A DNA stretch of 64,000 nucleotides, taken from Gnetum montanum (Eukaryota; Streptophyta; Gnetopsida; Gnetales; Gnetaceae). Where the stretch lies: positions 1 to 64,000 of the forward strand of contig MNCI01006837.1 of assembly GCA_015680685.1 (NCBI GenBank), given 5' to 3'. Shown here one piece after another: positions 44,194 through 56,034 of this stretch; position 1 is the stretch's first letter; the number at the start of each line of letters is the position of its first letter. The position numbers were made by a program, and so were the translations under genes. The notes beneath the pieces were generated by a model. The model worked only from the letters and a program-made list of their open reading frames with translations. It had not been told where the DNA came from and did not search any database.

Positions 44194-45078
44194 TGATAAA
44201 TCGTGTTTTTCATCACTTTGATATCGAGGTGGCTGCGATATTAGGTACACAATATTGGGTACACGATATCGCAGCCCAAGATATGATATCATACATTCGA
44301 TATCGCAGGGTTACTCCCAGGTCTATAAATATTGTGCCCATGTGCACAATTGGGAGTAATTTTTTAGCAGTCAAGTAGCAAAACTCTTGAAGTTTGTTCA
44401 TTTGAAAGTTAGAATGTTTTCCAAGTGCCTACAGCAGGAGGTCTAAGTGTGAACGGATCTTTATTTAAGCATTGATGTACCTAAGCACATCATTGTGTTG
44501 GCAATAAAGATGAGCTCTTTGATCCATTCCTTGCAGCACTTAAGATTTTCTTTCTTATGCATTTACATATTGTTATTTCCTAAAATTTACATTAATGTTA
44601 TTTATGCAGCAATTCATTTTGATCAATTAAGCAAATTTCTAAATTACACAAGAATGACCCCTTCAATCATACATGTGACACTTGGTAGCTCAAAAACGAT
44701 TAGCGTTTGATAGCCCAGTAGTGTTTGCACAAAGTTCAGGATGTGTCTAGGAAGTGGGAATGGTTACTTGTGTTAGGCTAGATTAGACTATAGTTTACTT
44801 TGCAATTAATTTCTTTTATTTTTAATCACTCCTACTTATATTCTTATTCTAGGTGATTAATTCCATCAAAACACAAAATAATAAAAATCATATGCCTCAG
44901 TCACACTTAACCATAATTGCATTTCACAAGTGGGATTGGGAAGACAATGAATGAACAACACGCACACACTGTTTAGCTCTAGTGTACTTAGTAATTACAG
45001 TCTACAAAATTCAACTGGATTGCACGTGAACGCTTGTGATTCATATGGTTGGACGTAGGGGTACCTTGCGGCTCATCA
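44194..45078 (+). repeat. 3' LTR of element D
   Basis: Same layout as the 5' LTR: GATATC at 44220, 44265, 44285 and 44299; inverted repeat GGCTGCGATAT (44231-44241) / ATATCGCAGCC (44266-44276); TATA box 44323-44332; AATAAA 44513-44518; ends CTCATCA. Retains more CpG in the palindrome than the 5' LTR. Confidence 0.95.
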
Positions 45079-45083
45079 CTATG
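45079..45083. repeat. Target site duplication of D, right copy
   Basis: CTATG, identical to 35037-35041. Confidence 0.95.
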
Positions 45084-46345
45084 GATGAGAATTTGGGATC
45101 AATATTTCAACTTTAACATACACCATTAGTAACATTTTTATTGCTAGATATTGTAGGTTAAATTATTTTTCTTAGTGCTATTTTAAATTACCAAGTTTGT
45201 TTAATAAAGTTACCAAGTTCTCTTAGTGCTATTTTAAAAAATTCAATTAAACTACTAGTTATAATTTGTCATTTGTGGTGACTTTGAAAAAGAGTAGGAT
45301 ATTCTAGGAATATGTAATACTCATCTTCAATTTCTCTTTGATTGCATACATGATATGTTCAATCTAGACCTATCTTCCTATTTTAATGTTTCAATTTTAA
45401 AATAATTGGAGCCTAATCTTGCTTGAATGATTTGACATTATAGATGATAGGATATAGAAGTAGATAAATAAGCTCCTTTTTTGTTGATGCCTATTTTCAT
45501 GCTATCTAGGTAGGATTGTTTCTTTTCTATTAGGTTACTCCATATGGGTAAAAGTGCCTTGTTTATAATACTCCAATGAAGCTACCTTATATTGCAATGT
45601 AGAATATCTAGCTCAATGTTCCATTTGTGGAGCCAAATCATTCTATTATAGAACCATCCTTTCTATTGTGTAGCAACTAAGGCTTTCTTTGAAAATTTAG
45701 TTATTGTACTACATGAGACTATGAATATATGCTATAAATTGATAAGGAAATACTATCTCTAAATGCATCATAACTACTTCAAGAAGTAGTAAACCATATT
45801 GTACCTATCTTTTAACCAAAATTATTCTACCAAAAAATGATTTTGCACTTATTCTATTTTCTTTCAATATTTGCTAGTAAGTCTAGGACCACACGTTACA
45901 CACCTATATAAAATATTTGATTACATAATAGAACAAAATAACTATTTTTAAATTTTCTAGGCTAATATGGTTTCCTTCTAACATTTGCTTTTTAAATCAA
46001 ATAAGGCTCCCAATCCACTTGTAATCCATTGTTTAATTCACATCTTCCAACTCTAATTCTGAGAAAGATCTAGACCAAGATAGCTATCATATTTATTGGG
46101 TCCTTTCCAATAGTGAAAGAGTAATCATTATTCCTAGTACCACATACCATAATCTGGGTTTCCTACACATTAACTTTCATTTTTAAAAGTTGATAAAAAT
46201 CATCCAAAATGGTAAGCATTTGTTGTAGGTCTTTCTTAGAGTTGATGATGAGAGGTATATCATCAATGATGAGATATGAGTGTTCCCTAAGCTTAGCCAT
46301 ATGCATTACAAGCATGTACAAGCAATTTGGTCAAATTCTCTGAAT
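45084..46345 (-). pseudogene. LINE (non-LTR) reverse transcriptase relic
   Basis: On the minus strand the region begins near 46290 with YLIIDDIPLIINSKKDLQ (46270-46220), the (F/Y)ADD box of non-LTR RT with both Asp retained. Then LTILDDFYQLLKMKVNV and ETQIMVCG, the block that in plant LINEs precedes the K-YLG strand, and a decayed tail with a V-NVWS piece where C-E-V-W-G is expected. 5' end and endonuclease are missing, and stops and shifts are frequent. Which LINE clade is not decidable by eye. Element D landed at its left end. Confidence 0.7.
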
Positions 46346-46739
46346 CTTGCCTGAGTGGCTGTTATTCCATATAGTTAAACATGGTGTTGCTGGTCATTAT
46401 TTTCCTAATTATCATTTGTGTTGCTTGATGGGTATGGTTATGTGAAACTGAGGTATGAGATATTTATATTTTTATTAACAAAACATTAAAATGATAAATT
46501 TATTCAAATATTAATTCCCAACTATCTATAGAACTAAGTGTTATATAATCTATCCTAAGCATAGAGTATCTATTCCAACTTTCCATGCCCATCTAGAACT
46601 TTTACTAATAATGCTAAGTTACTGAGTGATCTCTACTAGATGTACAAAGTGTCCACCATTGGGATTATCAATCATTAGCACAACATGCTCAAAGTAGTCA
46701 TACATACGCTATTATGAAATAAAATATTAATTTTTGAAG
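46346..46739. other. Unassigned AT-rich stretch between the LINE and element E
   Basis: No ORF or motif I can support; may include the missing part of the E 3' LTR in decayed form. Confidence 0.4.
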
Positions 46740-47079
46740 TATAAAAAAGTGATATAATGGAAGGAATTAATCTCAATTTTATTGTTGTCATGTAGAAGTA
46801 TCTAGGTATAACATGAATTCAAATACAAATTCTATTCAATCAACTCAGTCCATTCTTTGGGCACTCATAGGGAAATTTGGCTACCTCCTATAAAAATAAA
46901 TTACAGAAGATTTACTATGTGAATGACCAATAGTGTCATAAATGTAGATGGTGTACATATTTATATAGGCTTATGAAGGATTATCGTTGATGCATATGCA
47001 CCAATACATCCAAGGATGTGTCAATGGGGCTACATTAATAGGCATGCATCGATGCAGTTGACTGACTTAGACTTCATCA
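46740..47079 (-). repeat. 3' LTR fragment of element E
   Basis: Minus-strand start at 47079 (TGATGAAG). It carries a perfect palindrome ACATCC-AA-GGATGT at 47006-47019 and, further in, a TATA-like ATATTTATATAG near 46957-46968. Beyond about 46740 the match fades. The PPT is decayed (GTCATGAAGGTT on the minus strand). Shares AATCATCCTCAAGT with F next to the LTR. Confidence 0.65.
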
Positions 47080-47259
47080 AACCTTCATGACTAAGTGAAA
47101 AATCATCCTCAAGTAATCAAAAATGGGACTAAGTTATTTACAAAATTTGAGAGTGAGCTAACTAACTGACTATAATCATAGACAAACTCTAATTACTATG
47201 TTATAAAATATTCACATAGTTACAAAATGTTGTACAAGATAAAAAAATTTGGACAAGTT

Positions 47260-49030
47260 GATAAAATTGTAGGTATTGGTTGAATGGGATGGAGCGAGAT
47301 CAAATCTTTACATCATGATTGGTGATGGAGGCTCCTATTGCTTGGAGAATCCCTCATAATGTCTTAGTCTTTTTAGTGACTTGGTCTACTCTACTACTAC
47401 TAATATTGCTTTAAAAAATTTAAAGGTATTTAGAAGTAGCTTTATCTTTTCTTCCTTGCTTTGTGGATCATAATGGTTTAGGTGGCTTCTCTTAGATTCA
47501 CTAGTGTTGGTATGTTCAATAGGCAAGGCATGATTGGGAACATCTCCTTCACATTGAAAAATCAGGTTAAGAATTTCTTATGTTCAATATTGAACATACA
47601 GATAAGATTCTATAGTTTCTAGTAGCCATTCATTCTTTTGGCCATGTTCTTAGCAACTCATCTTTGGTTTTTAAAGATGCTCTTGAGACCTTCAAAATCT
47701 ATGTTAGCCACCTCAATCTTGTACTTGGTTTCTTTGTGGATATTGAACTCTATCTCATAAAGAAGGTAGAAGCTAGTTACTTGATTCTCAAATTTTGATC
47801 TTACCAGCCCCCCGCTATTAGCATTGCCAAGTTTGCATATCAAAGGTTGGGTAACTCCATGTATCCTATCATCTCCTTAATTTGCAACTTATTTAGGTAG
47901 ATTTTAGCTTTGTTGTAGTCATTAAGACCATCAAATATGGGCTACCATACATCACCTCTTTATTAGAGTTACTGAAGAGCTTCATTTATCTTTGCCTTTA
48001 CCAGTATGATTTTTTTTCATTAATCTCCTTGAACATCCCAACTTGGTTCCTATAGTGATTTCTCATCCTTTTATATGTCAAGAACTCATTCTTCCAAGTG
48101 GCGATCTTAATGATAAAATTTTAATGAAAGGTGTGAACCTCCTCCATTAGGAGATTCCTATTCTCCATAGCCAACCTCCTCATATCTTAGCTTACTTTAG
48201 CAAGTTGTTCTTCCTACTAACAAATGTACTCCACCATTTGATCCTTTTTTATTCAATGTTATGCATATGGTGATTTCTTGTGTTAGCAAAATATTTTTTT
48301 TGAGAATATGTGGAAGGTCATAGCTAGAAGAATTCATCATTACTTCTAATAGTTATGCATCAAAGATCACCATCTCTTTCACATTCTCATCCTCTTGTAA
48401 TCTTTATTGAAACTATTGAAAAGTTTCATCCCTTGTAATTTCATGCTTGATTATGGATAAATCAAACAAGTAGGTTCTAAGTTCTACAACCTAAACTATC
48501 AATCATCAAGTGCTAATAGTGGCTTCCTTGAGTTCTACATTAGCAACGAGCAACTTTTCCCTTGTTTCCAATAGCTACAACTAGGGGGCTAAAATATCTT
48601 CTAGAAGATCAAAGATCTCTAGAATCAATTTCCCAATTACAACTAGTTGCTCTAATACTTTTTCATGCTCCCTAATCCTATAGATATTTGGATATCTACC
48701 ATGAGAAAAATTTCAAAAACACACACCATGGGAGCACTTAGTGCTTCGCCAACCTTCTCTACTTCCATCTCTATTGTAGTCTCATGTTTCTTATATGACA
48801 TAACTAGAACTACTACTACTTCCCTTTCTTCTAACATAATAGAAAAGGTTGTTGCATTCTTAGATATTTTAGGGAATGCATGTTCTAGAATGGACATGAT
48901 GACTTCTTGGATACTAGGGTTGGTGTGAATAGGTGCCTAGTTTCTTCATGTAGAAAATATTGGAGCAAGGTCATCCATCAGCTAACTAATGTTCCTTGTG
49001 ATCTCATTAAAATGGCTCATGGTTGTATGA
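47260..49030 (-). pseudogene. Additional ORF in env position, N-terminally truncated (E)
   Basis: Minus strand. 48652-48897 reads FPKISKNATTFSIMLEEREV and matches FLEISRNTTTFSMMLEEGEE of F at 57890-57800; VGEALSAPMVCVFEIF matches AKALNAPTTFVPNIS of F. Beyond about 49030 the match to F stops, so the first 360 or so residues, including the FPCLI-LCK block, are lost. The C-terminal half is Glu/Lys-rich and coiled-coil-like (MICKLGNANSGGL piece near 47840). Third copy of this ORF in the window after A and F. Confidence 0.65.
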
Positions 49031-50930
49031 TAGACAAAGGATTTACCATCACCTCTAGAGGCTTGTTATTACAACTATTATTTAGTGATTGTAGGCATAT
49101 CAAAATATTTTATTATTATTTCATTTCCACTTCAATGGAAGTTGATTTTGGTATTAGTTCTTAGGATCATTATTTTAATATTATTTTAATACCTAATTTT
49201 GGGGATGTTAGAAAAATATTTATCAAAATCTAGCATTTAATGACCCTATGACATAAAGTGTATCTCTAGAATCTCTAGAATTGAAAATGGGTAAAAAGCA
49301 TTAAGCGATAAGGAAGTTATTGCTCTTGGAAGAATTTGGGCTTTTAAAAATAGTAAAAATTCCATTATCTTTGGATAAAAAATGTAAAAAATGAGCTAAG
49401 TGTAATGCATATTTATAGGATCCATATGCTACATGAATGAAGCTACATCAATGTATCGGATTGCATCGACAAGGATGCGTTAATGGAACCATTAACAACC
49501 ATCTTCCCATTAAAAATCCTAAGGAATTTTTAGTAGTTTAGGGATGATATGAGAGCTAAATGGAACCTCGAAAGATGGGAAACTAAGGAAAAAACATCTG
49601 ATAAGATTCTAGTGCATATATTAAAGCAAATCAAGCATATGAAATGAGCAAAGTGAGTTGTTCCTTAAGCTAATTCAATACAAAACATGATAATGCAAGC
49701 TATCAAGGTTGCATGAACTAAACTAAGGCCTATGATTATAAGGCTTAAACTGAGGGAAGTCAAAAGCTATGTAAGTGTGTCCTCCCCAAAGTAGGTTGAT
49801 GCCCAAAAATTCCCTTGCATAGCCCCATCAAAAGAAGTCTATATGCACCTTGAATGATGAATGAAAAGTTCAACAACATACCCTTGTACAAGATTGGCTA
49901 AGGATCATGTAATATACAAAATAGAACTAATAGATGACCATGGTATAAGATAGTGAGGTGAGAAAATGAAGTGCCAAAATGATTAATAGAGAGATCATGA
50001 GAGGAGATCTTTGTGTGGAAGGAATGAATATGATGATCCTAATACTAGTTTATTCTGAGTCTAGACCAAATTCATACCATTAGTAGTTGCCTCGCATTGA
50101 TGTGGTCTTCCTTACCTACTATTATAAGTCCAAAATAGCCATAGAGAATGAGCATCATTCTAGAAAGAGGGAAAAAAAGAAGAAGAATGTAATTTAGAGA
50201 TTATTGAGGGAGAAATTTAAGCCTTAGTTAGAGGGGTGTCTTTAGGCATGGCAAGATGTCTTTTCAAACCGATGAACAATGCTTGTATCTTAAGATATAT
50301 TCAAAGAGATGTGTTTTTATTCACATTTTTTTGGAAGGGAACCACACATTACAAATACATACTTTCTTTTATAAGTTACAAGAGAAGTGCTGATACATTC
50401 CATGAGGAGTTATAGGACACAAGAAGAAAGCCAAGAAGAGAACCTAACAAATCCCCTTAAGGCCACATCCTTTTCCATTCCTACTTGGTCCTTTCCAAGT
50501 TTGTTGAATGATTGAGATCACATGTTACTTTTTAGTTTTCATGTGAAAAAACCATTATGCTACCATGATACAGATCTCTTTATGAGACATATGGAATGAT
50601 GAATGTCATGGGCTCACTGCCTAGTACCATTGGAAAACTAATAATGTATTAGTAGAGAGCATAATATAAAGATAAAGTTAGCATTATAAGGAGTTATAAT
50701 GTTGATAGCTACATTTATCAATCACCAAATTCACAATAGTAATGACATAAAATCAAATATTGCAAATAAAATCAAATAAAAGTAAAACTAAATTGTAAGA
50801 GAAAAAGTATAAAGTAAAATATATAAAATAAACATCAAAGTAGAAAGAAAATAGAAAATGTATAAAAAACAATGTAAAATAAAAAATAAGAAAAACTTTC
50901 ATCCTCTTCAAGGAATTAGAGTAGATGGCA
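49031..50930. other. Spacer between integrase and extra ORF of E
   Basis: No supported gene. Homologous in part to 59116-61220 of F: GTCCTCCCCA-AGTAGG near 49785 against 59956, and ACCACA-CAT near 50340 against 60390. The minus-strand open frame 50753-50941 is Phe/Leu-rich low-complexity sequence and unlikely to be a gene. Confidence 0.6.
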
Positions 50931-51503
50931 TTCTTCCCCATGACTAAGTTGGAAGGAGAAGATTCAAAAAATGGAGTGAGCTCATTCTTAGGTTTAGGTG
51001 TTGTGGTTGTGGTTGATTAATTAAAGTCTATAGAGGATATTACTTATTGTCCTTTGACTAGCATGTACTTTTTAGCGCTTCTTTGGTGGTAAATTTTCAT
51101 AGCCATAGAAGGAAAAGCTGAGTATACAATGTATGGTCCTTTCCATAATATCTAGGACTTAGTTCATTGAGGCACATGCATGAGCTTATAATAGAGAACC
51201 TTATCTCCTAGTTTGAATATAAATTTTCATATTTAGGAATCATGTAATTGTTTATTATATACCTTGTGTACTTCATTCATCATAATGGCTACTATTTCAT
51301 TTTCATCTAGCAAGTTAAGTATCATCAATCTTTCTTTTTGTACTAGGTTAATGTTTAGGTCAAGGTCACATGTAGTTGTGAGTGCATGGAGTATAGTTAG
51401 AATTGTAAGTTTAGGTAACATTCTGTACACTAACTCATAGGGAGAGTAGCATATAGAAAGTTAGCTTGGGGATGATAGGATGTTGTAAGTTTATGTTTGA
51501 TTC

Positions 51504-51508
51504 CTAAG
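51504..51508. repeat. Target duplication of the solo LTR in E, left copy
   Basis: CTAAG, against CCAAA at 52391-52395; each is one transition from CCAAG, the unoccupied sequence at the matching place in F (61837-61841). Confidence 0.75.
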
Positions 51509-52390
51509 TGATGAGACATTAACAAGACAAGCTGCATAAATGTGTCCTTGTTGACATAGTCCTATTGATGTATCCCCATCAACGCATGGTAGGATGCATT
51601 ATTGTAGATATGTCATCGTTGATGTAGTCATTGCTTATATAAATGTATGCATCCCTTATATTTATGACATGTTAAATCATAGTAGTAGCTGAACTCTTAT
51701 AGTTTACTTTTCCTAGAGTTAGAATATTTTCTCTCTAGCTGCCCATAGTATGGATTAAGAGATTGCATAGAGTTTTATTCGAGTGCCTATGCACTTGAAC
51801 ACATTGGCATGAACGACAATAAAATTGAGATTTCCTACATACATTACAGTGCTTAGACTAGCTTAAATTTACTTTCCTACACTTTACATTAATAATTTTA
51901 ATTAGTTAATATAATTAATCATAAACACATAAGTGTGACCACTTCAAGCATAAAGTATTAATGCTTGGTAATCCCAATAGTGGATATTTGGTACACTAAG
52001 TAATAGCCACTTAGTAACCCAATTGTGTTAATACTAGTTTAGGATGTGTATGACAAGTGGGAATGGTTAGTCCACATTAGGATAAGTTAGTTAATAGACT
52101 AGTTAATCAATTAAAGATTAAATTATTAAACCTTTACTGAGTTATTTAGTTGTTAGGAGAAAAATATAAAAATATGTACAAATATATATATAATGTGTCT
52201 TAACCCACACTTAACCATACATACACATTAAACATTAGTGTGAGTTAGGAAGATAATAACCTTACAATCCCACAATTCACTACAAAGAATATCAGCCACT
52301 TGGGTAATTGGGTCCATGAACTTTGACCAGATCACATGTACACTCTCATGATTTGTATGGTTGGATGTAGGGAATACCTTATACTCATCA
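51509..52390 (+). repeat. Solo LTR inside the integrase of E
   Basis: 882 bp from TGATGAGA to CTCATCA, in the opposite orientation to E. It has the family blocks GGTAATCCCAATAGTG, TTAGGATGTGTAT, TAAAAATATG-type and ATGGTTGGATGTAGGG. A 6-bp-arm hairpin TTGATG-TATCCC-CATCAA lies at 51565-51582 upstream of a TATA-like TTATATAAATG near 51634. No internal sequence, so it is a recombination product of an inserted element. Confidence 0.93.
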
Positions 52391-53059
52391 CCAAACATTG
52401 CATTAACTCACAAAATGTAGTGCCTATGTAATTGGTTCCATTGTTAGAAATTAGAGTCCTAGGTATACCAAACCTGTTTACCACCTATTGCTAAAAGAAT
52501 TGAGTTATAGTGGAAGAAGTAAAGTTAAGAATAATTGTAGATTCAACCCATTTTGTAAAATAGTCAATAGCAACAATAATGTAAGACTTCCCATTGGACA
52601 TGAAAGTGATGAATTCTATGAAATCAATTCCCCAAAGGTTGAATGGCTCCAATAGTTAGATCCATTATTGGATCTCTTCCATCCTTGTTGTCATCCCTTG
52701 ATCTTGTTAACATTGTTCACATGAATGGATGAAATGGTGGGTATTCCTAAAGATCATAGGCCAAAAATATCTTGCCATTATGATTTTTATGGTCATTCTC
52801 TTTTGGACATAATGGTCCCAAAAGGACCCTCATGAGCATCCTATAGGACTCTTAGTTAATCTATATCAAGTACACACCATTGTACTAGGTCATTAATGCA
52901 AATTTTGTAGAGGTTTTCCTCTATCTCTAAGTATTTTTTAATCTAGTGGAGAAATTGCTTCTTCCTCCTATGATTCTATTCTATTGTAGTTTCCTATGTA
53001 AGTAGATAGGAGAGAAATTTATCGTACCAATTTGTAACCCTTGGTGTTTTAACTTTTGT

Positions 53060-53480
53060 TGCCTTAGTAAAGAGAAGCTTATTTAGGAATCAATTAGAAA
53101 AGGGCTCTTCATCAGCCTTGTTATCCCATCTTAACTGAGATAGATGATCAATAACTACATTTTTTATTTCTTTTTCTTCTACCCTAGTTAGATAAAACTC
53201 CTACAAGATCACCAATCCCCATATAACCTAGGGGCTTACTATTGGCTTATTCATTAGGAAATGGATGACACTGTGAGTAGTGTGCATAAAAATGGGGTAT
53301 CTAGGCACATAGTATTAAAATTTTCCAAGATCATACACCACCACCATGAGTTCCTTTTCTATAGTGATGTAATTAAGCATTCCACCTACAATCCTACAAC
53401 TTATACAATGGATGTAGTATGGACATTTTTAATTATCCATTTATGTAAGTACTACTCCTAAAGCATTGTTGAATACATCA
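53060..53480 (-). pseudogene. RNase H relic (E)
   Basis: Minus strand. Blocks matching D and F are an RLVLE-like start, LNYITIEKELMVVVYDLGKF near 53370-53310, and FLMNKPIV near 53270-53240, in shifting frames. Ends next to integrase as in D. Confidence 0.7.
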
Positions 53481-54235
53481 ACGATGATATAAAAATATTT
53501 TTCTATGGGCTTTTGCTTCGAGTGCTAAAATGCTTATTTGTACTTCTTGGTCCATTCAAATGTTACATCCTTCTTAGTAAGCTCCACAAACAACTTAGTA
53601 ATTTTGGAGAGAAGTTTTCAATGAAATTTCTATAGTAACCTATATGCTTAAAAAATGACCTTACATCTTTAAATATTTGAGACTATCTGGTAATTTCTTA
53701 GATGACCTTTATTTTTTTAAGATCCAATTTAATTACTCTTCTACTAGTTGAGTCATAGGTTCATTTCCACATATCATTTTAGTACATGCTCAAGTTGATC
53801 TAATGCTTATTCAAAATCAACACCATAGGTGGAGAAGTCATCAATGAAGACTACCATACGACTTCCAATTTACTGCTAAAAGATACTAAGGACTAGACAT
53901 TGGAATTTTGTAAAAGCATTGCATAGAATAATGAGCATCTTTTTGTATGCAAAATATCCTCAAGAACTTATGAATGTTGTTTTGGCCTAGTCTTCTAGAG
54001 CAATTTGTATATGATTGTAACCACTATACCCATCTAGAAAACTATAGTAGTTGTGTCCTATAATAGTGTCTAACACTTGGTTCACAAGTAATATTAGAAA
54101 ATGGTCCTAGAACATGATCATGTTCAACAACCTAAAATCTATACAGGTATTCTATTTCCCTTCTTTCTTTTGTATGATAATAAGTAGGCTTATCCACTCA
54201 CTATCTACCATTGAATAAATGAATCCACATGGTGA
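53481..54235 (-). pseudogene. Reverse transcriptase relic, N-terminus missing (E)
   Basis: Minus strand from VDSEWISLLIIIQKKEG near 54210-54160, then CIDFRLLNM, SFLDGYSGYNHIQIALED (near 54040-53990), KMLIILCNAF and the catalytic box FIDD at 53837-53848, intact. The thumb blocks follow down to about 53600. In D the matching point is 39663, so about 300 bp of RT and the whole protease are lost. The upstream neighbour at 54236-54250 is already gag tail. Confidence 0.85.
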
Positions 54236-54239
54236 TGTA

Positions 54240-55090
54240 AGTTGTTGGATATAGTAGCCACATGGATCTAGTTAACAATAAGGGTACTACTACCTTAGTG
54301 GTGGCATCTCTCATAACTATGGATTTTACCACTGATGATAATAGTCTTGAGGTTGAGATAACATTTCACTCAGATAGCACTGCTATTGGTGGAATGGTTG
54401 TCAATAGTTGCCTTGTGAATAAGGTACTCTCCTAGGTGGTTGCCTTCTAGTGAGCTTTTAACTTAATGCATTAACCCCAAATTCTTGCAAGTGTGATAGA
54501 ATTAGGTAACATCCCTTGGAATGGTCATACTAGTAAATTTCACATCCTTAATTATCTGTATTAAAATTTATAGCATCATCTACTACTACAACCTTTTCTT
54601 TCTATTAATGATATTCCTTTACTATGTCCTTCTTCCTTGTTCTATCTTTTTTCTTGTTTTCCTATTGTATTTTATCCTCCCTAATTTTAAGAGGAGTTTG
54701 AAATTTCTCATCTAGAGATTCATACATCTTTCTCACCTTGGCTGATATTTTTATAATATATTTTTGAATTGGGAAGGTCTTTCTTTGCACAATCTCCTTT
54801 AATGATGCTTCCTTCTCAAGATCATAGAGACGTATCTCCTTCTTGTGGATGGAGTAATCTCTGTTATACACCTCTACACTTTCTCTCTTTTTCAACTCTC
54901 CTTCTTCTTTTACTACTTGGTCAAGAAGACTTTAGATCTAATGGACTTTCAATTTTGATAGTTTCCCTTAGGCATAAACCCCAAGATTTTCTCTAGTTTT
55001 GTTTCTGAGTCCATCTATAATATGGTGAAGATGCTCTCTTTAAGAGAATCCATGGCCTAGGCACTAGTGTAGTAGTGAATAGTACCTAAC
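54240..55090 (-). pseudogene. Gag relic, cut by F and fused to RT by deletion (E)
   Basis: Minus strand. YNRDYSIHKKEIRLYDLEKE (54870-54810) matches EYNRDPSIWKNGVRF of D. MYESLDEKFQTPLKI is in the next part, then a zinc knuckle with the same CX2CX3HX3C spacing (second Cys reads Tyr; HSKGCYLI near 54510-54487), a block matching SHLQEYRVYAL of D and a Gln/Pro/Tyr-rich tail ending IQQLTSP near 54245. The N-terminal part is missing because F starts at 55091. Confidence 0.8.
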
Positions 55091-56020
55091 TAATGAGTAG
55101 TGAGGTACCCTTATGCCCAACCATATGAATCACAAGCGTTCATGAACGATCTAGTTGAATTTCGTGGACTTTGTTGTTTCCAGTGCACTAGCCCTTTAGG
55201 AAGTGAATCTAGCCTTAAGGTTAATCATTGTCTTTCCGATTACACTTGTGACATTCGTTGGTATGGTTAAGTCTAATTGAGGCATTCAATTTTTATCATT
55301 TTTTATGTTTTATAGCTGGGTGCTTGAAATGTAGACGAAAATGGATTTCATTAACTAATATTAATTAACTAATTAACTAATCCTAACATAAGTATCCATT
55401 CCCACTTTCCGCACATGTTCTAAACCCACGTATCTGCTACTAGGTGACCAAGCACTCTACTACTGGGCATACCAAGTAATAACGCTACTAGGATTACCAA
55501 GAAAATACGTGTTACACTTGAAGCAGTCATACTTATGTGTGTAATCTATTTGGCTTAATTGCTTCATTAACGTAGTGACTGGAAAATAATTAATAACTAA
55601 TAGGAAACATTTAATAAATAACTGAAAACATTAAATGCATAAATGAAATAGCTAATCTATCTAGAGTATTACAAGGTTTATCAAAAAGCTCATCTTTATG
55701 ACTGCACTTACTACCATGCTTAGGTACAACGATGCTTAAATAAAGATCTGTACACTCAATGACTCTTGCTACAAGAACTCAAGGGAAAAGAATTCTAAAT
55801 TTTGAATGGAAAAAATGCAAGATATCTGCTACAACTACAATCTACTTATGCCATAAATGTGGCTACAAGCATGTATTTATAGCTAATACATGACACTACG
55901 TTGATGGGGCCATGTTAATGCATGATATGATGCATCAACTAGGCCTCATTGACGAGGCCCAGATGATGAGGCGATGTCAATGAGGTATCATTAATGCAAC
56001 TAACAGAACGTGGCTCATCA
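55091..56020 (-). repeat. 3' LTR of element F
   Basis: 930 bp. Minus-strand start TGATGAGCCACG at 56020, end CTCATTA at 55091 (CA changed to TA). It retains more CpG than D or A (for example AACGTGG, TTGACGAGG, CACGTATC). A U3 hairpin GGCCTC-ATTGAC-GAGGCC lies at about 55942-55959, and a TATA box on the minus strand (CTATAAATAC) near 55878-55887. Confidence 0.9.
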
Positions 56021-56034
56021 TACCCCCATAATTG
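56021..56034 (-). promoter_or_regulatory. Polypurine tract of element F
   Basis: Plus-strand TACCCCCATAATTG; on the minus strand CAATTATGGGGGTA directly before the LTR start. Confidence 0.8.

Larger units (their letters stand above)
35042..45078 (+). mobile_element. Element D: structurally complete Athila-like element
   Basis: 10,037 bp, with LTRs of 887 and 885 bp (TGATAAAT ... CTCATCA), perfect CTATG target duplications, primer-binding site, gag, protease, RT, RNase H, integrase and PPT in order on the plus strand. The LTRs look about nine-tenths identical by eye, mostly differing by transitions, so the insertion is old but younger than H. Coding parts are broken, and both RT and integrase have lost catalytic residues. 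Unlike A, E and F it has no extra ORF between integrase and PPT, so copies of D would have depended on other elements if that ORF is needed. Confidence 0.95.
50931..52900 (-). pseudogene. Integrase relic split by a solo LTR (E)
   Basis: Minus strand. C-terminal pieces lie at 50931-51508, including QKERLMILNLLDENEIVAIM (51350-51290), which matches SLNLLDENQLMAL of D. The core resumes at 52396 with the DNG-like block (LISNNG; Asp to Asn) near 52475-52440, and GIDFIEFI (near 52640-52617) as the first catalytic strand. The interruption falls between the DNG block and the YHPQ block and adds 882 bp plus a 5-bp duplication. Confidence 0.8.
46740..55090 (-). mobile_element. Element E: deleted Athila-like element
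   Basis: Minus-strand order from right: gag (cut at 55090 by F), RT joined directly to gag, RNase H, integrase (split by a solo LTR), spacer, 3' part of the extra ORF, decayed PPT and a 3' LTR fragment ending at 47079. Protease and the RT N-terminus are missing. All parts match D or F by eye. Confidence 0.85.

Noticed and set aside
50753-50941. 62-codon Phe-rich minus-strand frame
   Set aside because: AT-rich low-complexity DNA; the apparent hydrophobicity comes from TTT and TTA runs, not a membrane protein.
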